From: JBHIKY01 sp042139015
Lineage (GTDB): Bacteria > Bacillota > Bacilli > Bacillales > Marinococcaceae
DNA length: 64,000 bases
NCBI RefSeq assembly: GCF_042139015.1
Contig: NZ_JBHIKY010000001.1
Coordinates: forward strand, 186,001 to 250,000
Reading direction: 5' to 3'
A program made the translations under genes and the position numbers. This document shows, one piece after another, positions 7,872 through 15,309 of the stretch; the first letter of the stretch is position 1; each line of letters starts with the position of its first letter. The notes under the pieces were generated by a model. It did no database searches and was not told where the DNA came from. It saw only the letters and a list, made by a program, of their open reading frames with translations.

Positions 7872-8945
7872 GTGATCAAAAAAATTGTAAAGACAGGTAT
7901 GGTTACGGCATTATCTTTTTCTTTATTTACATCCCCGACATTCGATAATTCTATTCTTGCAGCAGGGAACGGACCATACGTGAATGAAAACCAGGAAATA
8001 AAAATCGAGCGGTTAACCAGCTATGAAAAGATGAAATCCTTCCTAGAAAAAGCTGATCGCAAAGCAGAGCATATTTCGGTCGAAGTCATTGGACAATCAG
8101 TGAAAGGTCGGGACCTGCATCTTGTAAAGTTTGGCAGCAGCGAGGATAAGCCGACGATATTAATGCTGACTCAGCAGCATGGAAACGAACCATTATTAAC
8201 GGAATCAGCCTTTCAAGTAATTCAACAGCTATCAACAAACAGCAGGGAAGTAAAAGACTTAATGGAACAGGTTAATATTTTATTTGTTCCGCGTTTAAAC
8301 CCAGATGGAGCGGAAGGGGATGTAGACTGGGATACTTCCCATATTTTGGGCGGCGGCCAGCAAACACGTAACAATGCGAATGGGATCAACTTAAATCGGA
8401 CTCATAATTCTTTGTCCCAGCCGGAAACACGAGCGCTGCATGAAGAAGTACTGCAGCAATATGACATTGACTATGCTATTGATTTTCACCACCAGGTGGC
8501 GAACCGCGTTATTGATGACGAAGGGAAAGAACAACTTGTATCTGCTGCCATGCTTTACCCGACTAGTAATGTGACGGAAGAAGTTCTGGAAAAATCTAAA
8601 CAACTTGGCGCTGTCGTACATGCTGCAATAGAAGAAAAAGGCTATAGTACCATGGCAAAATATCATATGGGCGATACGTTGACCTCTAATGCACGGAACA
8701 ACCTGGCAACTCGTTATGACATTCCAACCCTGTTATTTGAAAACCGCGGTCTGTCGGCTTCCCCAAATACGGATTCTATTCTAGGACAGAAAAGCAGTGG
8801 ATACCTAATTGGACAGGGGAAAGTGGCAATGATGTCGGCAATAAAAGCCATTGCTGATGGCTCGATTGATTCTGCTGATCCAGGCATATGGGAGTCGCTG
8901 CCGTTGCAGTATACTTCAGGGGGCGAAGTGGAAGAAGGAGAATAA
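7872..8945 (+). CDS. secreted M14-family zinc carboxypeptidase
   Basis: Exported metallopeptidase of the M14 family, removing C-terminal residues from peptides or cleaving murein peptides. A signal peptide spans roughly residues 1-31. The zinc site is HxxE at His103/Glu106 (QQHGNEP), with the third ligand His206 in YAIDFHHQV and the likely catalytic Glu290 in TLLFENRG. RLNPDG and NLNRTH are typical M14 substrate-pocket segments. The GTG at 7872 was chosen because AAAGGAGG ends 9 nt upstream; an ATG at 7863 overlaps the ribosome site. The gene is monocistronic. Its physiological substrate is unknown. Confidence 0.85.
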   Translation: MIKKIVKTGMVTALSFSLFTSPTFDNSILAAGNGPYVNENQEIKIERLTSYEKMKSFLEKADRKAEHISVEVIGQSVKGRDLHLVKFGSSEDKPTILMLTQQHGNEPLLTESAFQVIQQLSTNSREVKDLMEQVNILFVPRLNPDGAEGDVDWDTSHILGGGQQTRNNANGINLNRTHNSLSQPETRALHEEVLQQYDIDYAIDFHHQVANRVIDDEGKEQLVSAAMLYPTSNVTEEVLEKSKQLGAVVHAAIEEKGYSTMAKYHMGDTLTSNARNNLATRYDIPTLLFENRGLSASPNTDSILGQKSSGYLIGQGKVAMMSAIKAIADGSIDSADPGIWESLPLQYTSGGEVEEGE

Positions 8946-8990
8946 AATGAAGGGGTATTAGCCAGTGCCGCACCTTACCCTATAAAATGG

Positions 8991-9110
8991 TCAGTTCAAT
9001 AAATGAGGCTTTTCAACTGATAGTAAATGACTTCGGTATTTTGCCGGGGTCATTTCTATTAATCCCCATTGATAACGATCATAATTGTATTTTTCTATGT
9101 TTTCATTCAC
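8991..9110 (-). pseudogene. C-terminal remnant of an IS3-family transposase
   Basis: The minus strand reads a 39-residue ORF ending in a stop, with IEKYNYDRYQWGLIEMTP followed by KYRSHLL. This is the typical C-terminal tail of IS3/IS150 OrfB integrases (YN.ER.QW.L..MTP..YR). No catalytic DDE part and no terminal repeats remain, so it is debris of an old insertion. Confidence 0.65.
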
Positions 9111-9138
9111 TTTAAGCTTTCCTTCCGTACACACACAA

Positions 9139-9174
9139 CCCCGAATAAAGACTAAGTATGTCCTTAATTCGGGG
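9139..9174. other. imperfect hairpin in intergenic debris
   Basis: CCCCGAAT-AAAGAC pairs with GTCCTTAATTCGGGG around a 7-nt loop. It has no T tract, so it is a weak terminator candidate at best. It may mark the boundary of the neighbouring remnant sequences. Confidence 0.4.
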
Positions 9175-9203
9175 TATAGTTGAGAGAAAGCTTTCCTTAG
9201 ACG

Positions 9204-9359
9204 CTATTTACTGAATAATGCTTTCCTTGTTTTAGTCCCTACAAAGCCATCAGCCACTTGAGCTTTGAACTCTTTACAGCACATAAGTCTGCGTTTCAAC
9301 GAGTCATCAACATTTATACTGAATTTTTTCTGTAGGGTAGATTTTTCACTACTTCTCCT
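9204..9359 (-). pseudogene. remnant of a peptidoglycan-binding domain
   Basis: A short open frame on the minus strand ends in KAQVADGFVGTKTRKALFSK. It matches the PG_binding_1 repeat pattern (..VADGIVGPKTWAAL..) found at the tail of cell-wall hydrolases. No start or catalytic domain precedes it, and a stop closes the frame upstream. It is the decayed 3' end of a wall-hydrolase gene. Confidence 0.6.
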
Positions 9360-9423
9360 TTACTATCCCTCAAGGGGAAGGTATCATTTAAAGGTTTCAT
9401 AACTTACAACTACTTTATCTGGC

Positions 9424-9948
9424 TTAGTCAACTTCAAATTCTTCCGCTAACTCCGAGAATGATGATGAAGAGCTTGTAATATAGACCGGAATATTTTTAT
9501 CCACCCGGTCATACAACCAGATGACATCATCATTATGCATTCGAATACAGCCATTGGACGCGTAAGTTCCAATCGAAGACGGCTCATTTGTTCCATGCAC
9601 TCCATAAATATTTCCGGAGGTATGCCCCCAGTCTCCAGGCACTTCTAACCCGAGCCACCTTGCGCCTAATGGATTCTCTGGATCTCCACCTGGGATATCT
9701 CTTTTATAAAATGGCCTGTTTTTCACTTTATTAACAAGAGAAAATTCCCCTTCAGGAGTTAAATCTTCTGTTCTTCCCGTTGCTACAGGAAACACTTCCT
9801 GAAGAGTTTCTTCTTCATAAAAAGCCAGTTGGTTGTTACTTTTGTTAATAATAATCGCCTGGTTCTCGTCGGCCTCTACCGGCTTTACCATTAAACTTAA
9901 AATCAATCCCAAAATCCCCATTGCAAATGCAATTTTTCTTATACCCAT
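9424..9948 (-). CDS. secreted L,D-transpeptidase (YkuD family)
   Basis: Cross-links or modifies peptidoglycan stem peptides outside the cell. Residues 1-26 form a signal peptide. The YkuD domain starts at AIIINKSNNQLAFYEEETL and contains the catalytic signature His118 (YGVHGTNEP) and SNGCIRM with Cys134. An AGGAGG-like site (GGAGGAAAGAG) precedes the ATG. There is no LysM domain, unlike B. subtilis YkuD, so this is a minimal 174-residue form. The gene is monocistronic. Confidence 0.93.
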   Translation of the reverse strand: MGIRKIAFAMGILGLILSLMVKPVEADENQAIIINKSNNQLAFYEEETLQEVFPVATGRTEDLTPEGEFSLVNKVKNRPFYKRDIPGGDPENPLGARWLGLEVPGDWGHTSGNIYGVHGTNEPSSIGTYASNGCIRMHNDDVIWLYDRVDKNIPVYITSSSSSFSELAEEFEVD

Positions 9949-10084
9949 TCTCTTTCCTCCATTTAGTTGGAAATAGTATACTCCGGGTGATTGGGGAAGT
10001 AATCGTTGGAATGTCTGTCAAAATAAAGAAATTTCAGAGTAGATATGAGCAATCATATGAAGTGGGCCAACTGCCCCCTCTTAG

Positions 10085-10531
10085 TTATTTTAAGATTTTC
10101 GTATATTTTAACGCTCCGATTAATGACTCAAAATCTTCGTTTACTTGGTTAATGACTGCTTCTTCTTTCCCTTTGGTGGAAAGGTTTGGATTAATTTCTA
10201 ACAGATGACCTCCTTTAAATGTGATTTCCAATCTTTGTGGAGGGGTATTATCGTCAAACTTATAATGCTCAAAATATTCCTTCATGGAAATAATTTCGTC
10301 TGTAAACCATGTTTCCTTTGTCACGTTATTAGTTACGTCCACACTTAGAACCGTGAGGGTACCATCCTTTCTGTTCACGATGAAGAGTTTATTCTCTTTA
10401 GGAGTAAGAACTTCTAACGGTTTGTAGGTGTCTGATTCGAATACCTCTTCTGTGAACTCTAATACAGCCGCAGCACGTAAATTCTGTTCGAACGGAGTCC
10501 TACTTAATCTTTCGTTAATGGCGATTCCCAT
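10085..10531 (-). CDS. hypothetical protein, 148 aa
   Basis: A soluble protein without signal peptide or membrane segment. The pattern is alpha/beta with a long strand-rich middle (KLFIVNRKDGTLTVLSVDV) and a helical C-terminus. No family is recognised with confidence. The ATG is preceded by AGGAGG with an 11-nt spacer, and the coding pattern is regular, so it is a real gene. It stands alone between the L,D-transpeptidase gene and a region of gene debris. No function is proposed. Confidence 0.65.
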   Translation of the reverse strand: MGIAINERLSRTPFEQNLRAAAVLEFTEEVFESDTYKPLEVLTPKENKLFIVNRKDGTLTVLSVDVTNNVTKETWFTDEIISMKEYFEHYKFDDNTPPQRLEITFKGGHLLEINPNLSTKGKEEAVINQVNEDFESLIGALKYTKILK

Positions 10532-10854
10532 TATAATAAAATCCTCCTAAAATTTGTATTTGTTTTACATTTACAAAAATACCCATTATATGGAATGTTA
10601 AACCTAAATATTGGAAATGAACCGATGTAACTATTGAATTAGATTACTAAAGATAGAGAGTCGATTTTTCTCGACAACATTTATCTCAAACCAAAGTTTT
10701 ATGTCAAGTGAAAATTTTGTTCCATACTATTCAAACGACACAGCTATGAAAAGAATCTCTTACTAGCAAGGTGGATATTATTGATACGAGCAGCACATTT
10801 CATATGACAATTGAATATACTTTTGCTCCAGTAAGGCTTATATGATCAAATGGT

Positions 10855-11000
10855 AGATTTTAAAGGGAATGGAGGAAATAACTCTTTAGCATATACATCA
10901 GATCAGGATTATAATTAACTCCTTCCTTTGTATATAGTGCTCTTGCATACCACACATTGTTTACTCCAGGTCCATGAATACCCTTAGCCAAGTAAAGAGA
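10855..11000 (-). pseudogene. possible decayed coding fragment
   Basis: The minus strand reads a protein-like stretch including KGIHGPGVNNVWYARALY and KEGVNYNPDLMYML, then runs into stops in every continuation. It has no start codon and no recognised family. The composition suggests former coding DNA. It abuts repeat copy B. Confidence 0.3.
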
Positions 11001-11060
11001 GCATCAATTGTTGTAGAGTCTGTGTAAGGAATGTTAAAAATTAGGATATATTGACGACAC
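10993..11060. repeat. 68-bp dispersed repeat, copy B
   Basis: Matches copy A at 3964-4031 (58 of 68 positions, no gaps, first 26 identical). Here it lies between a decayed minus-strand fragment and the plus-strand fragment 11038-11154. Confidence 0.75.
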
Positions 11061-11154
11061 TTCTCCAGCAGTTGACCACGGAGTAAGTAGTGCGCCGGCT
11101 ATCAGTTATGGGTATAAAATTGTGTTACCATTGAATTTCAATAAATATTTATAA
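11038..11154 (+). pseudogene. C-terminal coding remnant overlapping repeat B
   Basis: A plus-strand frame opens just after a stop at 11035 and reads LGYIDDTSPAVDHGVSSAPA and onward for 38 residues to a stop at 11152. It looks like the last part of a larger protein with no start. Copy A of the repeat conserves the LGYIDDT segment with synonymous changes, so both may come from the same gene family. The family is not recognised. Confidence 0.35.
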
Positions 11155-11169
11155 AGGATGTGACATTGT

Positions 11170-11613
11170 ATGCATGAGTCAGCAATGAAGGAAAGAATCA
11201 AAGAGTTTTTCAAGACATATGAAGACCAATTTAATATTGCTTTAGAGGGTAAAGCTGATTTAGAAAAGATTGCAGGATTCTATTCTGAAGAATTTATTGC
11301 AGCAAATCCATCCGGTGTAAAAGCAGGGGAAAATAATAATGAACTTAAAGAAGCTATGGATAAGGGATATGAATACTACCGTTCAATAGGAACTAAAAAA
11401 ATGGAATGTAAGGAAGTTCAAATCACTCCACTTGATGACAAACATGCTGTTGCCCATACTAAATGGAATTCAGTTTATCTTAAAGACGAAGAAGAAGTAT
11501 CCATTCCATTTAAAAACAATTATCTTATCAAATTTAGGGATGGCAAACCTATTATCTTTGGGTGGATAACTGGTGACGAATCACAACTATTAAAAGATAA
11601 AGGTATTATCTAA
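11170..11613 (+). CDS. SnoaL/NTF2-like protein
   Basis: A 147-residue cytosolic protein with the cone-shaped NTF2/SnoaL pattern: an N-terminal helix pair (KERIKEFFKTYEDQF, LEKIAGFYSEEFIAANP), then strands including HAVAHTKWNSVY and FKNNYLIKFRDGKPIIFGW. Such proteins are ligand-binding or small enzymes; the pocket residues do not point to one activity. AAAGGATG precedes the ATG. The gene is isolated downstream of gene debris and may be a recent arrival. Fold call is moderate, function unknown. Confidence 0.65.
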   Translation: MHESAMKERIKEFFKTYEDQFNIALEGKADLEKIAGFYSEEFIAANPSGVKAGENNNELKEAMDKGYEYYRSIGTKKMECKEVQITPLDDKHAVAHTKWNSVYLKDEEEVSIPFKNNYLIKFRDGKPIIFGWITGDESQLLKDKGII

Positions 11614-11787
11614 CGACAAAGAAGGTGAATAGATACTATACAGGGACATTAGTTTAGTAAGACTATAATACATATAGGACTTATATATAAAGAGCGCAAT
11701 CCTCACTTCAGATCTGCGCCCGTAATGCAGAACAATTATTTACAATATTCTTTTATAATTTATGGTTTCTCAGAATATCATGGTGCC

Positions 11788-12537
11788 TTACCCTAACTGG
11801 CGTTTAAATTCTTTACTTGCAAAGAAGTAAGCAATAACCATGATGGCGGCGCACCAGGCAAGTGCGGTCCAGATATCGCTGCCAACCGTACCTTCAAACA
11901 AGAGGGCACGAAGCGCATTCACGATGGAAGTCACGGGTTGGTTCTCAGCGAACGCACGGACAATTTTAGGCATGGTTTCGGTAGGAACAAATGCCGAACT
12001 GATAAATGGCAGGAAAATCAGCGGGTACGAGTAGGCTGTTGCCCCTTCCATAGATTTCGCTGTCAACCCGGGAATGACTGCAAGCCACGTCAGTGCCAGT
12101 GTAAACAGTCCGAGTATCCCAACTGCTGCGAGCCAATCCAGGATATCAGCACTGGAGCGAAAGCCCATCAAGAGTGCGACGAAGATAACCACCACGACCG
12201 TAAGTGCATTGGAAACAAGTGAAGTTAACACGTGAGCCCACAGTACAGAAGAGCGCTTGATGGGCATCGTAATGAAACGCGCCATCAGCCCGCTCTTTAC
12301 ATCCGTAAAAAGCCTCAAGGAAGTGTAAGCGACGCCGGAAGCAATAGCGATCAGCAGAATTCCCGGCAATAAATAATTGACGTAGTTTTCCGTCCCGGTC
12401 TCAATGGCGCCGCCAAATACGTACACAAACAGCAGCAGTAACATAATCGGCGTGATCGCCACCGTGATAATCGTATCCGGGCTGCGCATGATATTGCGCA
12501 TTAAACGCCCCAGCAATACTCCTGTTTTACTTTTCAT
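11788..12537 (-). CDS. ABC-2 type transporter permease (DrrB-like)
   Basis: Membrane subunit of a drug or lipid exporter, about 249 residues with six helices. The ABC-2 signature region includes LLPGILLIAIASGVAYTSL and MEGATAYSYPLIFLPFISSAF. The ATG at 12537 lies 1 nt beyond the stop of the ATPase gene and uses the GGAGGAAAT inside its 3' end, so the two are translationally coupled. A longer frame upstream only overlaps the ATPase gene and is not used. The substrate is unknown. Downstream there is about 150 nt to the convergent SnoaL-like gene. Confidence 0.88.
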   Translation of the reverse strand: MKSKTGVLLGRLMRNIMRSPDTIITVAITPIMLLLLFVYVFGGAIETGTENYVNYLLPGILLIAIASGVAYTSLRLFTDVKSGLMARFITMPIKRSSVLWAHVLTSLVSNALTVVVVIFVALLMGFRSSADILDWLAAVGILGLFTLALTWLAVIPGLTAKSMEGATAYSYPLIFLPFISSAFVPTETMPKIVRAFAENQPVTSIVNALRALLFEGTVGSDIWTALAWCAAIMVIAYFFASKEFKRQLG

Positions 12538-12538
12538 T

Positions 12539-13300
12539 TTACATTTCCTCCTTTTTGCCGGTGATCGCCAGGAAAATTTCTTCCAGTGTTGGCTGCTTTT
12601 CGATATACTCCACTTTCGCCGGCGGGAACATCTCTTTGAGTTCGGTAAGGGTGCCGGTTGTGATGATTTTTCCGCCATGCAGGATGGCGATACGGTCCGC
12701 AAGTTGTTCGGCTTCCTCCAGATGCTGGGTCGTCAGCAGGATGGTCGTGCCGCCGCCGGCAAGCTTCTTGACAGTCTCCCAGACTTCAATACGTGCCTCG
12801 GGGTCAAGCCCGGTCGTCGGTTCGTCGAGAAAAATAGCTGCAGGTGTGCCGATCAGGCTCATAGCGATGTCAAGCCGGCGTTTCATCCCGCCGGAATACT
12901 TGTCGGCCCGGCGATTGGCAGCCTCCTTTAAGCTGAATCTTGCCAGCAGATTGTCGGCAACTTGAGCGGGGTTGGAAATTCCCCGCAGCCTGGCGATCAT
13001 CATCAGGTTTTCCCTCCCTGTGAGCATGCCGTCTAAAGCTGCGAACTGCCCTGTCAGGCTGATACATTGGCGAACATGATCCGGTTGACGTTGGACGTCA
13101 AAACCGTAAATTCCTGCTTCGCCGCCATCAGGCTTCATCAGCGTCGAGAGGATATTGACCGTCGTTGTCTTGCCCGCACCATTTGATCCCAGCAGTGCGA
13201 AAATTTCACCGCGCCCTACCTCAAAATCTACTCCCTTTAACACTTTCTGGTCTTTAAAGGATTTTTTTAAGCCTGTTACAGAAATCGCTGCATTGTTCAT
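12539..13300 (-). CDS. ABC transporter ATP-binding protein (DrrA-like)
   Basis: Nucleotide-binding subunit paired with the DrrB-like permease. Walker A GSNGAGKTT, signature YSGGMKRRLDIAMSL, Walker B AAIFLDEPTTGLDPEA and the H-loop LLTTQHLEEAEQLADRIAI are all intact. The EYIEKQPTLEEIFLAITG tail is typical of daunorubicin-resistance type ATPases. The start at 13300 follows GGAGGGAAAAAAGG; the longer frame is rejected. A putative PadR operator (13353-13380) lies just upstream. Together with the upstream PadR and DUF1048 genes this forms a regulated exporter locus. Confidence 0.92.
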   Translation of the reverse strand: MNNAAISVTGLKKSFKDQKVLKGVDFEVGRGEIFALLGSNGAGKTTTVNILSTLMKPDGGEAGIYGFDVQRQPDHVRQCISLTGQFAALDGMLTGRENLMMIARLRGISNPAQVADNLLARFSLKEAANRRADKYSGGMKRRLDIAMSLIGTPAAIFLDEPTTGLDPEARIEVWETVKKLAGGGTTILLTTQHLEEAEQLADRIAILHGGKIITTGTLTELKEMFPPAKVEYIEKQPTLEEIFLAITGKKEEM

Positions 13301-13352
13301 CCTTTTTTCCCTCCTTTTACGAAATTCAGATTGTCTCCCGCTACTTAGTTTT

Positions 13353-13380
13353 ACTGGTAACATGTATTACTTACTACCAG
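13353..13380 (-). promoter_or_regulatory. putative PadR operator upstream of the ABC exporter
   Basis: A 28-bp sequence bounded by CTGGTA (13354-13359) and its inverse TACCAG (13375-13380). It matches the site at 14895-14922 upstream of the padR gene at 21 of 28 positions in the same orientation, including ACTGGTA and TTACTTA. The shared site suggests that one regulator controls both transcription units. Confidence 0.55.
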
Positions 13381-13470
13381 GGAAAAAAATAAATCTGAAT
13401 AGGAAATGCGGCACATTTCTACCCAGCTGTTCAGTCAGTAATATCTATTGAATTTACTTTTTTCATATCC

Positions 13471-13788
13471 TTACCGCTTTTTTGATTTTACCGCTTCTTG
13501 ATAGAGATCAGCGTAGGTTGTTGAATCTTCAATCAGCGCATCGCAGAAAGCGGAAACGTTTGTTCCTGTAATTTCTAGTACACCTTTTCCAGCAGCAGCG
13601 CCTTCTTCAAAGAAGTCGAGAATGTCCGAGAGCAGTCCGCTGCCTTCATGCAGTTCAACAGGACCGACTTTGAAGAAATATTTTTGGATCTCTTTATAGA
13701 CAATTTGATAATCTTGTGGTAGTGCTTTGACACGAGAAACATGGGCTCTCCCTTCTTTTTTGCCTTCGATAATTTTTTTGAGACTCAT
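13471..13788 (-). CDS. DUF1048 family protein (third of three)
   Basis: A 105-residue cytosolic protein of the DUF1048 type: an EGKKEGRAH linker, the conserved RVKALPQDYQIVYKEIQKYFF helix pair and a C-terminal helix with SAFCDALIEDSTTYADLY. Its ATGA overlaps the stop of the preceding DUF1048 gene, showing translational coupling. The family is usually found beside PadR regulators and ABC exporters; its biochemical role is unknown. The N-terminal EKITGS segment seen in the two paralogs is changed here to KKIIEGKK. Confidence 0.8.
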   Translation of the reverse strand: MSLKKIIEGKKEGRAHVSRVKALPQDYQIVYKEIQKYFFKVGPVELHEGSGLLSDILDFFEEGAAAGKGVLEITGTNVSAFCDALIEDSTTYADLYQEAVKSKKR

Positions 13789-14138
13789 TTCAGTCCTCCT
13801 AATTTTCTTGCTACATTCTTGTTGAGTTGGTCACGCCATTTATCTCTGTACGTTTTTGTGCCTTCGTCTCCAACAAGCGCTGCGCAGAAGCCTTTGATAT
13901 CATCTCCCAGCACTTCTTCGACGCTCTGGCCGTCTGCTGATGTAACTTCAAGCAGTTCAAGAGCACTGTCAAGAATGGGCATCAGATTACGACCGGTGAA
14001 ATCTCCGTAAATCCAGAGATTACTACTAATTTCATTCCAGGCAGTTTGATATTCAGCTGGCAGGACTTTTGCTCGTGCTTCAAAACCTTTTATTTCTTTC
14101 GTCATATCGCTGCCGGTGATTTTTTCAAAAATGTTCAT
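13785..14138 (-). CDS. DUF1048 family protein (second of three)
   Basis: A 117-residue DUF1048 paralog with MNIFEKITGSDMTKEIKGF at the N-terminus, the ARAKVLPAEYQTAWNEISSNLW core and GDDIKGFCAALVGDEGTKTY at the C-terminus. AAAGGAGG precedes the ATG. The stop overlaps the start of the next copy. It aligns along its whole length with the first copy but is clearly diverged, so the triplet is an old duplication. Function unknown. Confidence 0.82.
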   Translation of the reverse strand: MNIFEKITGSDMTKEIKGFEARAKVLPAEYQTAWNEISSNLWIYGDFTGRNLMPILDSALELLEVTSADGQSVEEVLGDDIKGFCAALVGDEGTKTYRDKWRDQLNKNVARKLGGLK

Positions 14139-14176
14139 CGCAGCCTCCTTTAGATACTAAGCTGTTCAGTAAAGTT

Positions 14177-14512
14177 CTAGTATTTAATTTCATCGTTGAG
14201 TTTTTGACGGTGCTTATCCACCCACGATTTTGCATCAATGACAAGATCATCACAGAAAGCTGCTACGTCGTCGCCGGTAACTTCTTTCACGCGCTTTCCA
14301 TCAGCTGCGGCTTCTTCAAGAAGGTCGATGATGTGATTAAAAACGAATTTCGTTTCCTGCCAATCCATCACGCCGCCGGTGGTCCAGAGATATTTTTGCA
14401 TCGCTTTATAAGCGTTGTAGTACTCACTTGGAAGTGCCTTTGCACGTGCCTCCATCGCCTTCCATTCCCGCTTGTCGTTCAGGCTTCCGGTAATTTTTTC
14501 AAAGATACTCAT
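14177..14512 (-). CDS. DUF1048 family protein (first of three)
   Basis: A 111-residue DUF1048 protein: MSIFEKITGS, then MEARAKALPSEYYNAYKAMQ and GDDVAAFCDDLVIDAKSW. The ATG is preceded by AAGGAGATG. It follows the padR gene by 20 nt on the same strand, so they are probably cotranscribed. Helical, no signal or membrane segment. In related genomes DUF1048 genes sit next to PadR and ABC exporter genes, as here. Confidence 0.85.
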   Translation of the reverse strand: MSIFEKITGSLNDKREWKAMEARAKALPSEYYNAYKAMQKYLWTTGGVMDWQETKFVFNHIIDLLEEAAADGKRVKEVTGDDVAAFCDDLVIDAKSWVDKHRQKLNDEIKY

Positions 14513-14532
14513 ATTACATCTCCTTTTTGATT

Positions 14533-14850
14533 CTATTTTTTTAGTTCATTAATAGTGCTCGAGACAAATTCCCATTTTTTCCAAAAAGTTTCAAGATGCT
14601 CTTGGCCTGCTGCGTTGAGTGTGTAAAATTTTCTCGGCGGTCCCATAGTGGATGACTTTTTCTCAATGTTCACCAGATTGTTTTTCTCAAGCCGCATGGT
14701 AATCGTATAAACTGTGCCTTCAACCACATCAGTAAAGCCAAGCTCCCGAAGCTGCTGAGTGATTTCATAACCGTAGGTTTCACCGCGGCTGATGATCTCA
14801 AGCACACAACCCTCAAGCACCCCTTTCAGCATTTCTCTGAAATTTTCCAA
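14533..14850 (-). CDS. PadR-family transcriptional regulator
   Basis: A 105-residue winged-helix repressor: LKGVLEGCVLEIISRGETYG, EITQQLRELGFTDVVEGTVY and the wing KKSSTMGPPRKFYTLNAAG are hallmark PadR segments, followed by a short dimerisation helix. The start is TTG at 14850, chosen because AAGGAGG lies 7 nt upstream and the family begins at this point; the longer frame adds only basic residues. It heads a cluster with three DUF1048 genes and an ABC exporter. It probably represses its own promoter and the exporter through the shared operators. Confidence 0.9.
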   Translation of the reverse strand: MENFREMLKGVLEGCVLEIISRGETYGYEITQQLRELGFTDVVEGTVYTITMRLEKNNLVNIEKKSSTMGPPRKFYTLNAAGQEHLETFWKKWEFVSSTINELKK

Positions 14851-14894
14851 CTTTACCCTCCTTTTGTGTTTCACTTTCTTCACTACTCTGTATA

Positions 14895-14922
14895 ACTGGT
14901 ATTAAGTGTTACTTATTACTTG
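14895..14922 (-). promoter_or_regulatory. putative PadR operator upstream of padR
   Basis: A 28-bp site starting ACTGGTA and containing TTACTTA, matching 13353-13380 at 21 of 28 positions. It lies 45 nt upstream of the TTG start, within an AT-rich promoter-like stretch (TATATAG...TATAG). Confidence 0.5.
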
Positions 14923-14980
14923 TATATAGTATAGCATAGTAGTGTCGTTTGTCAAGAATTTATTCGTCAAATAAGCCCAT

Positions 14981-15271
14981 TTATAAATCGTCTAATAACC
15001 TTTGAATATCAGAAATCAGATCAGGAATCCATTCACGTGCAGCCGTGATAGCTTTAACTCCATAATCTAAAAGCTGACGAAGTAAATGTATTGTCCAGCA
15101 GATTCCCCCTATGTTGATCTGCCATTCAATATCATTTGACCAAGTATCATCAATTTCCTCACAATACGCATGAATCAAATCGGTTGATGTTATATTGTTT
15201 TCTTTTGCGGAATTAATTAAGCAGTATAAATCTCCAAGATGGGGGGTTATTACCCCCCCCAACCTAAACAA
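14981..15271 (-). CDS. hypothetical protein, possibly 5'-truncated
   Basis: A 96-residue soluble ORF rich in Trp and acidic residues (YCEEIDDTWSNDIEWQINIG). The only start is TTG without a ribosome site, and the frame continues upstream (SHPRYSVLFRLGG) to a stop near 15297 without ATG. The N-terminal codons overlap a G7/C8 hairpin at 15241-15260. It may be the 3' part of a larger gene cut off beside the transporter pseudogene. No family recognised. Confidence 0.4.
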   Translation of the reverse strand: MFRLGGVITPHLGDLYCLINSAKENNITSTDLIHAYCEEIDDTWSNDIEWQINIGGICWTIHLLRQLLDYGVKAITAAREWIPDLISDIQRLLDDL

Positions 15272-15309
15272 TACTGAATATCTCGGATGTGATAAACATT
15301 AAAGTAATT

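Noticed and set aside
12555..12965. Plus-strand ORF of 136 codons over the ABC ATPase
   Set aside because: It is the antisense of the Walker and signature region of the minus-strand ATPase, with low-complexity Ser-rich translation and no ribosome site.
15241..15260. G/C-run hairpin as a terminator of the transporter pseudogene
   Set aside because: It lies inside an open reading frame and lacks a T tract; kept only as a note on the neighbouring ORF.
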